IMG/VR virus record: IMGVR_UViG_3300023171_000017
Location: 1 to 53,931 of that record
DNA from: a virus
Reading direction: 5' to 3' (one strand)
DNA length: 53,931 nt
The notes under the pieces were generated by a model, which made no database searches, was not told where the DNA came from, and saw only the letters and a list, made by a program, of their open reading frames with translations. This document shows positions 1 to 6,130 of this stretch, one piece after another. The number at the start of each line of letters is the position of its first letter. Position 1 is the stretch's first letter. The translations under genes and the position numbers were made by a program.

Positions 1-1
1 C

Positions 2-442
2 AAGACTTACCTGCGTACACCTTACTCATCTACTAACAACGTTGGTAACGGGTTCGATGAAAACACGCTAGAAGCTCTACCTACCGTAGAAGTGAAAGAA
101 GAAAGCAAGACCGAAGAAGTCGCATTCCAAATCACTAAGTCTACAGACGCTACACTGCCAGTTGGCAAAGAAAAGGTTATCCGCGCTGGTGTTAAGGGTG
201 TTCGAACAATTGTCTGGACAGTAACTTACACAAACGGCACTGAAACTGCACGAACAGTTAAGTCTGACGCGGTGACAACTCCTGCTGTTGACGAGCTAAT
301 CGCAGTTGGTTCATTCGTAGAACCACCAACTACACCACCAGTGATTCCTATCCCTGAAGATGGTGAAAGCGCAACTAGCTGGCTATCTAAGGTCATCAAG
401 TTGATCGTCGACTTGCTCTCAAAGTTCACTTTCAAGAAGTAA
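2..442 (+). CDS. G5-domain protein, C-terminal part (5' end outside window)
   Basis: The frame is open from base 2 with no start codon, so the gene begins before the window; the GTG at 92 is internal. About 146 residues are seen. The middle (FQITKSTDATLPVGKEKVI to AVDELIAVG) has the pattern of a G5 domain: a charged beta stretch, a TVTYTNGTE turn and a closing VDELIAVG. G5 domains bind polysaccharide or N-acetylglucosamine-type sugars and occur on cell-wall enzymes and surface proteins. A Pro-rich linker (EPPTTPPVIPIP) and an amphipathic C-terminal helix (WLSKVIKLIVDLLSKF) follow. Role inferred: cell-wall or surface binding by a lysin or virion-associated protein. The catalytic part, if any, is outside the window. 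Confidence 0.75.
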   Translation, partial: KTYLRTPYSSTNNVGNGFDENTLEALPTVEVKEESKTEEVAFQITKSTDATLPVGKEKVIRAGVKGVRTIVWTVTYTNGTETARTVKSDAVTTPAVDELIAVGSFVEPPTTPPVIPIPEDGESATSWLSKVIKLIVDLLSKFTFKK

Positions 443-453
443 AGTTGTATACT
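425..453 (+). promoter_or_regulatory. Leaderless-type promoter for the gene at 460
   Basis: TTCACT (425-430), 17-nt spacer, TATACT (448-453), then 6 nt to ATG 460. The transcript would start at or next to the start codon. It matches the geometry seen at many other starts in this window. Confidence 0.5.
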
Positions 454-459
454 GTCTCT

Positions 460-627
460 ATGACAGTAAAAGAAGCAGAAGAATACTATGAACCGCTGTC
501 AGCTACACAAGCCCAGCGGTTCAATCTTTTAGTTACCATCGGTATGAAACTAGGCAAACCTATTGAAGGTGCTTATGACTATGCGAAGATGATAATGGAG
601 AAAGGCAAAGAAGATGAGCGCGAATAA
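460..627 (+). CDS. Small hypothetical protein
   Basis: 55 residues beginning MTVKEAEEYYEPLS; an in-frame TTG at 445 is a weaker alternative start. ATG 460 is preferred because a TATACT -10 lies 6 nt upstream and there is no SD. The sequence is charged and helical with no recognised motif. It overlaps the next gene by 14 nt, which supports co-transcription. Function unknown. Confidence 0.7.
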   Translation: MTVKEAEEYYEPLSATQAQRFNLLVTIGMKLGKPIEGAYDYAKMIMEKGKEDERE

Positions 628-865
628 CTTTTATTTTGCACACCAGATAGACGATACTTGGTACGGTTGGGACTTGATGGCCGAAGCGTGGGGCGATCAC
701 GGTATCGACAACCCTGTGAAAGTCCACCTAGTACGAGCAGTCACCGCAAACTCAATACACGAGCTAGAGAACAAGCTAGACGAGCAAGGGTTATACTGCG
801 AATATGGTTTAACGACACAACCCTACCTACCTAAAGACGGTACACCGATAGAAGTCGTTATTTAA
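614..865 (+). CDS. Hypothetical protein, 83 aa
   Basis: Starts at ATG 614 inside the end of the upstream gene, typical translational coupling. The N-terminus is aromatic-rich (NNFYFAHQIDDTWYGWDLM) and the rest is a small mixed alpha/beta protein with no motif I recognise. Its last 8 nt overlap, in convergent orientation, a possible 29-residue ORF on the other strand. Confidence 0.7.
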   Translation: MSANNFYFAHQIDDTWYGWDLMAEAWGDHGIDNPVKVHLVRAVTANSIHELENKLDEQGLYCEYGLTTQPYLPKDGTPIEVVI

Positions 866-946
866 TAAAGTCTGTAATAGTAGTCTGACCCTCAAGAACG
901 GGCAGATTGCTCGGTTGCGGTATAGACTTATTCTTCTTTTTACTCA
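858..946 (-). CDS. Possible micro-protein with a PIP-box-like C-terminus
   Basis: 29 residues, MSKKKNK...GQTTITDFIK; an ATG at 956 would add three residues. A TAAAAT hexamer 7 nt before ATG 946 gives the leaderless layout seen elsewhere. The Lys-rich start, the Pro/Gln/Asn middle and the ending QTTITDFI (Q-x-x-I-x-x-F pattern) look like a tail with a short linear motif. The pattern resembles sliding-clamp PIP boxes, but bacterial clamps normally bind QLxLF, so the match is only suggestive. It fills a stretch (866-1069) otherwise without a gene. Low confidence. Confidence 0.35.
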
Positions 947-1069
947 TTATCTTCATTTTACCAGAAAGTAACAGAGGTGAACACCCTGTTGCTTATTCTA
1001 CATCGTTAAAAAGTGGACTTGACAGGCCGAATGCCCTATGATAAACACATAAATAGGAAAACATTCAAT

Positions 1070-1885
1070 ATGCAAAGTCAAGAGCGAACAGTGACAGTAG
1101 ACCTCGAAGTCTCACCGTTACTCGCATACAGCTATCCCCCAATGTGGCAAGCTAATACGTTCAATATCGTTCACAACCAAATCTTAATGAGCTTCTCATA
1201 CAAGTGGCTAGACGAAGACAAAGTACATCACGTTCAACTGCCAGATTTTAAGACTCGCTACAAAGCTGACAAGCACGACGACAAAGACGTGGCTATCGCG
1301 CTGCACAAGATCCTAGACGAAGCGGCTATCGTGGTAGGTCACAACCTCCGTGGTTTCGACATCAAGATGGCAAACACATACTTCATCAAGCACAAATTGG
1401 GCGCACCATCACCATACAAGACAGTTGATACGCTCGCGCAAGCAAGGCGTATTTTTAAATACCCGTCTAACCGACTCGATGAAATCAGCAAGTACCACGG
1501 GTACAGCGGTAAATCGGAAATCAAGGTTGGGGCATTGTGGTATGATTGTCTTGAGAAAAAGGATAAGCACAGTTGGAAGTTGTTGAAAGAATATAACGAC
1601 CAAGACGTTGCAATCACTGAACAAATCTATATTGACCAACGCGGCTTCGACCGAACTCACCCGAACATGGGTATCATTCTCAACCGTCAAGGTGTTTGTG
1701 CTCACTGTGGTACAAGCTCTGCAGCCTTCCAGTCACGAGGTACAGAACCTCGCGTGAACGGTATGATCCGTCGATACTGGTGTAACCCAGCTAAGGGTGG
1801 TTGTGGTGGTTGGAACAACCTACGATACGTTGAGGAAGAAGACCGCGTAGCTAAAGAGGACCGCCCTGACTTCGTCTCGGCTTAA
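1070..1885 (+). CDS. DnaQ-like DEDD 3'-5' exonuclease with C-terminal zinc ribbon
   Basis: 271 residues from ATG 1070; upstream in-frame starts at 1013 (GTG) and 1031 are less likely because the DxE motif follows directly after MQSQERTVTV. Exo I is VDLEVSP (D11, E13), Exo II GHNLRGFD (H91, D97) and Exo III EYNDQDVA (D179), the order expected of RNase H-fold exonucleases. From about residue 207 four cysteines (CAHC ... C-x6-C) form a likely zinc ribbon ending near GCGGWN. Such proteins trim 3' ends in replication or recombination; here it precedes RusA, which supports a recombination role. Family assignment is good, substrate is inferred. Confidence 0.8.
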   Translation: MQSQERTVTVDLEVSPLLAYSYPPMWQANTFNIVHNQILMSFSYKWLDEDKVHHVQLPDFKTRYKADKHDDKDVAIALHKILDEAAIVVGHNLRGFDIKMANTYFIKHKLGAPSPYKTVDTLAQARRIFKYPSNRLDEISKYHGYSGKSEIKVGALWYDCLEKKDKHSWKLLKEYNDQDVAITEQIYIDQRGFDRTHPNMGIILNRQGVCAHCGTSSAAFQSRGTEPRVNGMIRRYWCNPAKGGCGGWNNLRYVEEEDRVAKEDRPDFVSA

Positions 1886-1891
1886 AAAGAT

Positions 1892-2146
1892 ATGAAATAC
1901 ACACGATACGACAAAAACAAAATGGTGTTTTGGGTTTACGCTGACAAAGTAGTAATCGCAATGACACCGCTACAAACCACACGGTACGATATTTATACGA
2001 CCGCTAATAAACGTAACTTCTACACTTTCAAGAAGTCGCTTGTCGACATACTGAAAGACGAAGATAGCGAGCTGACTGTATACGACGTAATGGCTCTAGG
2101 TCAGAAAAGTCGTATACACAGCACAGCCGCAAGTAGGCCAGAATGA
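1892..2146 (+). CDS. Hypothetical protein, 84 aa
   Basis: Starts 6 nt after the exonuclease stop and overlaps the RusA gene by 4 nt (ATGA), so it lies in a coupled operon. The sequence (MKYTRYDKNKMVFWVYADK...) is basic with beta-strand character and a helical C-terminal half. No known motif. Its position between an exonuclease and a resolvase suggests an accessory role in DNA processing, by context only. Confidence 0.7.
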   Translation: MKYTRYDKNKMVFWVYADKVVIAMTPLQTTRYDIYTTANKRNFYTFKKSLVDILKDEDSELTVYDVMALGQKSRIHSTAASRPE

Positions 2147-2517
2147 CAATGCACGACTATATGTTCGAACTAAAAGGGCGCATACCGTCTAAGAAAAACT
2201 CGCGAATCACCCTGCGCAACGGTCGCACTATACCAAGTAAAGCGTATACCGAGTGGCACAAGATTGCCGAAGAACAGCTAATCGGTTTAGAAAACGAAGG
2301 TCTCGACGAACCATTATCCATAAGGTATGACTTCTACCTACCCGACAGACGCAGGACTGATCTATCTAACAAGATTGAATCCGTGAATGACCTGTTAGTA
2401 GATATTGGGTTTATAACAGATGACAACGCGAACATTCTTAGCACGTTGCACGTCTATTATAGAGGGGTAGATAAAGAAAACCCTCGATGTGAAATCGGGG
2501 TCTCTAGGCAGTCTTAG
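2143..2517 (+). CDS. rusA: RusA-like Holliday junction resolvase
   Basis: 124 residues; ATG 2143 overlaps the previous stop, a second ATG at 2149 is possible. The N-terminal G-x-x-P-S-K-K-N-S basic motif and the acidic block DLSNKIESVNDLLVDIGF followed by TDDNANI match RusA: the conserved Asp residues coordinate Mg2+ for symmetric cleavage of four-way junctions. Length fits the family (about 120 aa). It is expected to resolve replication or recombination intermediates before packaging. It converges with the leftward gene ending at 2504, overlapping by 14 nt. Confidence 0.88.
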   Translation: MTMHDYMFELKGRIPSKKNSRITLRNGRTIPSKAYTEWHKIAEEQLIGLENEGLDEPLSIRYDFYLPDRRRTDLSNKIESVNDLLVDIGFITDDNANILSTLHVYYRGVDKENPRCEIGVSRQS

Positions 2518-2965
2518 CTTCTTCTTTAGGTGTCGGGTATTGTATTCGCGCAATCTTTATTGCTTCTGCGAGTGACTTACCGTCATCGTTCATCAACGAT
2601 TGAACCAGTTCACCTCGTGCTTTTTGTAGCGGGGTGAGTTCTGGGTCTTTTGGTCGTTCTTTAGATACGCCACCAGTTCCCCAACCTTGCTTACAAACGG
2701 TCTCATCGCGAGTGTGCCAGTGACCACGTTCACATTGCCAGTCACCTTTCTTGCGACGGTTCATTTCTTCAACCTTTGCAGTTGGTGCGACCATAGTAAT
2801 TTCGCGTGCTTGTATTAGTGTACCGTCAATTTCGACGTAGTCGGGTTTAGACGGTGAGAGCAAGAGTGCTTCAACCTTTGCAGCGCGTTCGAGATCAAGA
2901 TAAAAAAGTGCACCGTTTCGGGTGATAACCACTTTTTGCTGTAATGATACTTCGTTTTCTTTCAT
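2504..2965 (-). CDS. Hypothetical protein with possible zinc-binding W-x-C-x3-H-W-H motif
   Basis: 153 residues. The N-terminal half is beta-rich (VVITRNGALFYLDLE). Residues near 97-112 read DWQCERGHWHTRDETVC, a Cys/His cluster that could bind zinc. A helical, charged C-terminus follows. The start ATG overlaps the stop of the winged-helix gene upstream (ATGA), indicating coupled translation. No family recognised. Confidence 0.7.
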   Translation of the reverse strand: MKENEVSLQQKVVITRNGALFYLDLERAAKVEALLLSPSKPDYVEIDGTLIQAREITMVAPTAKVEEMNRRKKGDWQCERGHWHTRDETVCKQGWGTGGVSKERPKDPELTPLQKARGELVQSLMNDDGKSLAEAIKIARIQYPTPKEEAKTA

Positions 2966-3528
2966 ATTTTTTCAACTCTAGACTTAGTATAATGCTTTTC
3001 AGCTGATTGGTAAATCTTTAACCAATGCTTTCGAAGACCCGAGGCAGACTGAACGATGTACTTCTCGCCCCAGAACGGTATGTTTGTGTAGATGTTTAAA
3101 ATACCAGCGATAGTTTCAACCGCTATGTTGTCTTTCTCGACCATGAGCTTGATTTGCTTGTAGTCGCTCGTGTTTGGTTTGACTTCTTTTGCACCACCAG
3201 GGGCTGTTTCGTTAATAACCTTGTATAGCATTTGCACTAAACGGGTGTATTTGTCATCGAGAGCGACAGCGGTAGTAGTCTGAGCGACCTTGCCGCTTTT
3301 TTCAACCATAGAAAAAGACTCACCATCAGTTGAGATGAGTCCTTCTTTAAGTAGGCGGTCAGTAATGATTTTCACTGTACCGTGTACGAAGCCAGATCGA
3401 GTGCTGATAGTACCAATTGTAGACTTTCCACTACTTGCTATAAGAAGTATAGCGAAACGTTCCTCAGCAATAAGGTTCTTGAACCTGCTGTCGCTGAAAA
3501 ACCAATCGTCTACTGTTACTTTACTCAT
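2962..3528 (-). CDS. Winged-helix DNA-binding protein, possible replisome organiser or regulator
   Basis: 188 residues starting at MSKVTVDDWFF; the upstream ATG at 3546 is rejected because a TACAAT -10 lies 6 nt before ATG 3528. Residues about 20-70 form a MarR/replication-initiator-like winged helix (IGTISTRSGFVHGTVKIITD, then a wing with EGLIS). The C-terminal part (SDYKQIKLMVEKDNIAVETI ... GLRKHWLKIY) resembles the helical tail of phage replisome organisers such as DnaD-like proteins. It heads a leftward pair with 2504-2965. Exact role unknown: replication initiation or regulation. Confidence 0.7.
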   Translation of the reverse strand: MSKVTVDDWFFSDSRFKNLIAEERFAILLIASSGKSTIGTISTRSGFVHGTVKIITDRLLKEGLISTDGESFSMVEKSGKVAQTTTAVALDDKYTRLVQMLYKVINETAPGGAKEVKPNTSDYKQIKLMVEKDNIAVETIAGILNIYTNIPFWGEKYIVQSASGLRKHWLKIYQSAEKHYTKSRVEKI

Positions 3529-3534
3529 GGCTTG

Positions 3535-3562
3535 ATTGTAGCACACGAGCCTCGGTTGGCAA
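3535..3562 (-). promoter_or_regulatory. Leaderless-type promoter for the winged-helix gene
   Basis: On the minus strand TTGCCA, 16-nt spacer, TACAAT (3540-3535), then 6 nt (AAGCC region) to ATG 3528. No SD is present. Confidence 0.5.
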
Positions 3563-3566
3563 TGGT

Positions 3567-3794
3567 TTAAATACCGATTGCGTTTTTGAGTGCTGGTCGG
3601 TCGAAACCGCGCACAATAGTGTCACCAATAACGGTCACAGGTACACCACTACCTACGTTAAGAGCTTCGAACTCCTTCATAGCAGCTTCGTCTTCGTCAA
3701 TCATTTTTGATTCGTAAGAGACCCCGAGAGAGTCGAGCCATTGCTTTTCTGTCTTGCAGAATGCGCACCACGCGGTGCTGTAGATTGTTACCAT
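3567..3794 (-). CDS. Glutaredoxin / NrdH-like thiol oxidoreductase
   Basis: 75 residues with the CAFC active site (C10, C13) after MVTIYSTAW, a central helix and the cis-Pro motif GVPVTVIG near residue 55, followed by GFDRPAL. This is the complete minimal glutaredoxin fold and length. Such phage proteins donate electrons to ribonucleotide reductase or other thiol enzymes; no reductase is seen in the window. It begins one base beyond the stop of the 3796-3981 gene, so the two are co-transcribed. Confidence 0.88.
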   Translation of the reverse strand: MVTIYSTAWCAFCKTEKQWLDSLGVSYESKMIDEDEAAMKEFEALNVGSGVPVTVIGDTIVRGFDRPALKNAIGI

Positions 3795-3795
3795 A

Positions 3796-3981
3796 TTATT
3801 CAGTTCCCAGAATGATGTTATCGTTTAGTGCAATTTCACCGAGCATGTGTACTTCTTCAGCAGTGACAACTCGTTCCCCTGCTTCACCCCAGAGTTCAGG
3901 GTCCATGATACGTGCGTATACGCTAGGGTTTACTTCAGGGTTGTACGCTCCGAAGTCTAGACCCCCAAGCTCACCAGTCAT
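3796..3981 (-). CDS. Hypothetical protein, 61 aa
   Basis: Start chosen at MTGELGGLDFG (ATG 3981), which overlaps the preceding TAA (TAATG); a longer form starting at 3990 would intrude into the upstream gene. The sequence is acidic with several Pro/Tyr residues (YNPEVNPSVYARIMDPELWG). Function unknown; it sits immediately before the glutaredoxin gene. Confidence 0.7.
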   Translation of the reverse strand: MTGELGGLDFGAYNPEVNPSVYARIMDPELWGEAGERVVTAEEVHMLGEIALNDNIILGTE

Positions 3982-4154
3982 TACTGGCAACCTTCACACA
4001 TCAGAGCGTCTGATGGGTCGATAGGGGCTGCAACACGACCTTGTGCTTTAGCTGTAGTGTCAGCTGTAGCTTGTGCGTTTGCCATAGCTGCGTCGATAGC
4101 GGCCAGTTTTTCTTCTAGTGTCATTGTGTCGTTGATGAGTGTTGTTGCGTTCAT
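3981..4154 (-). CDS. Small protein ending in a CxxC motif
   Basis: 57 residues, MNATTLINDTMTLEEKLAAI ... DALMCEGCQ. The body is an Ala/Thr-rich amphipathic helix and the extreme C-terminus is C-E-G-C-Q, a possible redox or metal site. A weak SD (CGGGG) lies upstream. It is first in the leftward set that ends with glutaredoxin, so a thiol-related role is plausible but unproven. Confidence 0.65.
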   Translation of the reverse strand: MNATTLINDTMTLEEKLAAIDAAMANAQATADTTAKAQGRVAAPIDPSDALMCEGCQ

Positions 4155-4284
4155 TTGTACCCCGTTTTAAGTGTAAATAATAAGCACCTCAGTTGAGGGC
4201 TTGGTTGATTCTCTACTTAGTATAACGGGATTTATCACGACACATTCCCAGCGGTTATTCAACGTAAAATACAATATAATTTCT

Positions 4285-4359
4285 TGGTACTCGCGCAGGG
4301 ACTCGAACCCCGATTGCTGGAGCCAAAATCCAGTGTCCTACCAGTTAGACGACATGAGT
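4285..4359 (-). tRNA. tRNA-Gln (TTG)
   Basis: Cloverleaf on the minus strand with encoded CCA (4285-4287). Anticodon stem CTGGA/TCCAG encloses loop TTTTGGC, anticodon TTG. T-loop TTCGAGT is canonical. One A-C mismatch in the acceptor stem. Confidence 0.9.
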
Positions 4360-4364
4360 ATACA

Positions 4365-4440
4365 TGGGGTGAAAGATGAGAATCGAACTCACATTATCGG
4401 CACCACAAGCCGACGTTCTAACCATTGAACTACGTTCACC
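4365..4440 (-). tRNA. tRNA-His (GTG)
   Basis: Encoded CCA, discriminator C73 and an extra G at -1, both His identity marks. Anticodon arm TCGGC-TTGTGGT-GCCGA gives GTG. T-loop TTCGATT. Confidence 0.93.
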
Positions 4441-4445
4441 ACGCT

Positions 4446-4510
4446 TGGCTCCGTACACGGGTTGCAACGCCTTGATGCAAACGTTATACACTTCAGACAC
4501 ATGTACGGAG
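4446..4510 (-). ncRNA. tRNA-like mini element (about 62 nt plus CCA), not a canonical tRNA
   Basis: On the minus strand CTCCGTAC (5' end at 4510) pairs perfectly with GTACGGAG, followed directly by an encoded CCA. The interior is only about 46 nt, too short for a full cloverleaf, with no TTCRANY T-loop; the matching region reads CGTTGCAACC. A weak arm CGTTT/AGGCG encloses GCATCAA. It lies between tRNA-His and tRNA-Ser with the usual array spacing. It may be a decayed tRNA, an arm-less tRNA or a tRNA mimic. Confidence 0.45.
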
Positions 4511-4512
4511 TT

Positions 4513-4596
4513 TGGCGGAAGATTGGATAATCGAAAACCATGCTTTCACACTCATCGCTTAGCGGGCGAGTCCAGTACCTTACTGGTTAATCTTCC
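4513..4596 (-). tRNA. tRNA-Ser (GCT), C33 variant
   Basis: Seven-pair acceptor GGAAGAT/ATCTTCC, G73, CCA and a long variable arm typical of Ser. Anticodon arm CTCGC-CCGCTAA-GCGAT gives GCT but places C at position 33, where U is nearly invariant. The T-stem has one T-T mismatch around loop TTCGATT. Confidence 0.75.
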
Positions 4597-4599
4597 ATG

Positions 4600-4685
<86 letters not shown>

Positions 4686-4691
4686 TAATTG

Positions 4692-4779
4692 TGGTCGGTC
4701 TAGCTAGATTTGAACTAGCACGAGTTTTTACGCTCCGCAGGGTTTAAGCCTGCTATGTCTACCATTTCATCATAGACCG
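4692..4779 (-). tRNA. tRNA-Leu (TAA)
   Basis: Class II, acceptor CGGTCTA/TAGACCG, A73, CCA. Anticodon arm GCAGG-CTTAAAC-CCTGC gives TAA; T-loop TTCAAAT. Confidence 0.94.
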
Positions 4780-4784
4780 TGATT

Positions 4785-4871
4785 TGGTGCCGAAGGTGGG
4801 ACTCGAACCCACAAACTCTTTCGAGCACTGGTTCCTAAGACCAGCGTGTCTACCAATTCCACCACTTCGGC
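4785..4871 (-). tRNA. tRNA-Leu (TAG)
   Basis: Class II, acceptor GCCGAAG/CTTCGGC, A73, CCA. Anticodon arm CTGGT-CTTAGGA-ACCAG gives TAG; T-loop TTCGAGT. Confidence 0.95.
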
Positions 4872-4876
4872 ATATT

Positions 4877-4961
4877 TGGTGTGCTTACTCAGACTCGAAC
4901 TGAGATGAGATTAACTCGGTAGCTTTTGAAACTACTGCGTATACCGTTCCGCCATAAGCAC
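4877..4961 (-). tRNA. tRNA-Leu (CAA)
   Basis: Class II, acceptor GTGCTTA/TAAGCAC, A73, CCA. Anticodon arm GTAGT-TTCAAAA-GCTAC gives CAA; T-loop TTCGAGT. Confidence 0.93.
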
Positions 4962-4966
4962 ATATT

Positions 4967-5041
4967 TGGAGAAACGTATCAGATTTGCACTGATGTAAAA
5001 CGGGTTTGCAATCCGTTGCGTAGCTGCTCCGCCAACGCTTC
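4967..5041 (-). tRNA. tRNA-Cys (GCA), variant T-loop
   Basis: Acceptor GAAGCGT/ACGTTTC with one G-T pair, CCA, and U73 as expected for Cys. Anticodon loop TTGCAAA gives GCA. The T-loop is TGCAAAT within stem ATCAG/CTGAT, so position 55 is G instead of the usual T. Confidence 0.8.
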
Positions 5042-5046
5042 ATATT

Positions 5047-5162
5047 TGGCACCCCCGCAAACCTTTAGGGTGAGCTAACAAATGCTTTTTATAACTAGTA
5101 TGTTGCACTTGCTTGCCTGCGTATCTACTCAGGTAATTAAGCTGAGCACTACAAACGGGGGT
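5047..5162 (-). ncRNA. Long tRNA-like element (113 nt plus CCA)
   Basis: On the minus strand ACCCCCG (5' end at 5162) pairs perfectly with CGGGGGT, then G73-like base and encoded CCA, exactly as in flanking tRNAs. The interior is about 98 nt with no TTCRANY loop or clear anticodon arm. Visible helices: CTCAG/CTGAG, an 8-pair GCAAGTGC/GCATTTGT helix with G-T pairs, and a terminal ACC-CTAAA-GGT hairpin where a T-arm would be. It is best described as a tRNA-like RNA of unknown class; a large insertion into a tRNA is another reading. Confidence 0.5.
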
Positions 5163-5167
5163 ATATT

Positions 5168-5238
5168 TGGTGAAGTAGGACGGAATCGAACCATCGCCTT
5201 TTGATTTACAGTCAATCGGGTGCCCTGCACACTACAAC
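5168..5238 (-). tRNA. tRNA-Tyr (GTA)
   Basis: Anticodon loop CTGTAAA gives GTA; T-loop TTCGATT; A73 and CCA. The acceptor GTTGTAG/CTACTTC has two T-T mismatches, and the molecule is short (68 nt without CCA), lacking the long variable arm usual for bacterial Tyr tRNA. Confidence 0.75.
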
Positions 5239-5243
5239 ATATT

Positions 5244-5317
5244 TGGTGGTTTCGGTAGGAATCGAACCTACGTCCCCAGTGCTTCAAACTGGTGCTAATC
5301 CCCTCAGCTACAAAACC
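5244..5317 (-). tRNA. tRNA-Phe (GAA)
   Basis: Acceptor GGTTTTG/CGAAACC, A73, CCA. Anticodon arm CCAGT-TTGAAGC-ACTGG gives GAA; T-loop TTCGATT. Confidence 0.94.
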
Positions 5318-5330
5318 TTGTAAATGTTCT

Positions 5331-5414
5331 TGATCGGAGAGCCAGGAGTTGAACCTGGGCATCGGGTCTATATTACTCTGCAGCCCGCAGCACTATCGTT
5401 ATGCCTACTCTCCG
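5331..5414 (-). ncRNA. Atypical tRNA with an enlarged (17-nt) anticodon loop and no encoded CCA
   Basis: Acceptor CGGAGAG/CTCTCCG (7 pairs), D-arm GGCA/TGCT and T-arm CCAGG-TTCAACT-CCTGG are all canonical. The anticodon stem CGGG/CCCG encloses 17 nt (CTGCAGAGTAATATAGA) instead of 7. If the first seven bases are read as the loop the anticodon would be GCA, with a 10-nt insertion after it. The 3' end is A-TCA, so CCA would have to be added. It is the only cloverleaf in the array without encoded CCA. Confidence 0.6.
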
Positions 5415-5417
5415 TTA

Positions 5418-5492
5418 TGGTCAGTCCAGTAGGATTTGAACCTACGGTCTCATGCTCCCAAAGCACGCGTGTTACCCCTACACTATAGACTG
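5418..5492 (-). tRNA. tRNA-Pro (TGG)
   Basis: Acceptor CAGTCTA/TGGACTG, A73, CCA. Anticodon arm CGTGC-TTTGGGA-GCATG gives TGG; T-loop TTCAAAT. Confidence 0.93.
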
Positions 5493-5497
5493 AAATT

Positions 5498-5572
5498 TGG
5501 CTCTAGATATTGGAATCGAACCAATCACCTTCTCCTTAACAGGGAGCTGCCCTACCGATGGGCCGATCTAGA
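5498..5572 (-). tRNA. tRNA-Asn (GTT)
   Basis: Acceptor TCTAGAT/ATCTAGA, G73, CCA. Anticodon stem CTCC/GGAG with loop CTGTTAA gives GTT; T-loop TTCGATT. Confidence 0.93.
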
Positions 5573-5579
5573 ATATATT

Positions 5580-5654
5580 TGGCGCGACCAGCGAGAATTG
5601 AACTCGCGACTATACCGTGACAGGGTACTGTGATAACCACTTCACCATGATCGC
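5580..5654 (-). tRNA. tRNA-Asp (GTC)
   Basis: Acceptor GCGATCA/TGGTCGC, G73 (Asp identity), CCA. Anticodon arm GTACC-CTGTCAC-GGTAT gives GTC; T-loop TTCAATT. Confidence 0.94.
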
Positions 5655-5659
5655 ATATT

Positions 5660-5742
5660 TGGCACACGTACACAGATTCGAACTGCTTAGCTTTCGCACT
5701 GGTTTTGGAGACCAGTTCCCATCGCCACTAGGGAGTACATGT
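5660..5742 (-). tRNA. tRNA-Trp (CCA) with an extended variable region
   Basis: Acceptor ACATGTA/TACGTGT, G73, CCA. Anticodon arm CTGGT-CTCCAAA-ACCAG gives CCA. The variable region is about 11 nt and contains a GC-GAAA-GC mini-hairpin, unlike the 5-nt loop usual for Trp. T-loop TTCGAAT. Confidence 0.88.
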
Positions 5743-5745
5743 ATA

Positions 5746-6128
5746 TTGGGTGCTGGGTTTTGTTGATTTGTTACCAGCGTCTCGGTCAAGGTTAGCCCGC
5801 ATAACGCGTGACTATCCTTGTCGAACCGATCAGACCTTTCATCGGTAGTCTGAATGAGCCTTATACTTGAGAATCGCTTATCTTTCTCGAGCAGGGTGCG
5901 CTGAACGCTCCATAGGTCGGCAGACCTGTCGTACAACCATATTCGGGGGAAGGGAGTGTATGCCCTAGCTTAATCTACCGCTCTTTGCAGTAGACCCCCT
6001 GTTTATATCTCGACCGCTCGCTACCCATCACAGTTTACAGTCCTACCAGATTTGGGGTCTGGGGGTGGGGTCACTTTTATGCCCCGTTCGCTGACTACTG
6101 TGCCTTAGCCTCGTCCGTCGGATAGTTT
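5746..6128 (-). ncRNA. Large structured non-coding RNA of unknown class inside the tRNA array
   Basis: This stretch of about 380 nt between tRNA-Trp and a terminator has no credible gene and is more GC-rich than its surroundings. On the minus strand it folds into many local helices: TCTACTGC/GCGGTAGA with loop AAAGA, CCAGA/TCTGG, AGGTC/GACCT, GAGAA/TTCTC, TCAGACT/GGTCTGA, a bulged CAAGG/CCTTG helix and a closing GCTGG/CCAGC. Large ornate phage RNAs (GOLLD, ROOL) are known to lie next to phage tRNAs, so location and size fit that group, but I cannot match a consensus. Boundaries are approximate. Confidence 0.5.
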
Positions 6129-6130
6129 GT

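Noticed and set aside
5750-5870. tmRNA (ssrA), suggested by TGATCGGTTCGAC on the minus strand and a TCAGACT/GGTCTGA stem
   Set aside because: No T-arm, no CCA end, no downstream tag ORF ending in an LAA/ALAA-type peptide, and too little sequence before tRNA-Trp. A permuted tmRNA was considered but no matching acceptor piece with T-loop precedes it.
5610-5936. 108-codon minus-strand ORF
   Set aside because: It runs through tRNA-Asp, tRNA-Trp and the structured RNA, has no SD or leaderless -10 and no homology-like pattern.
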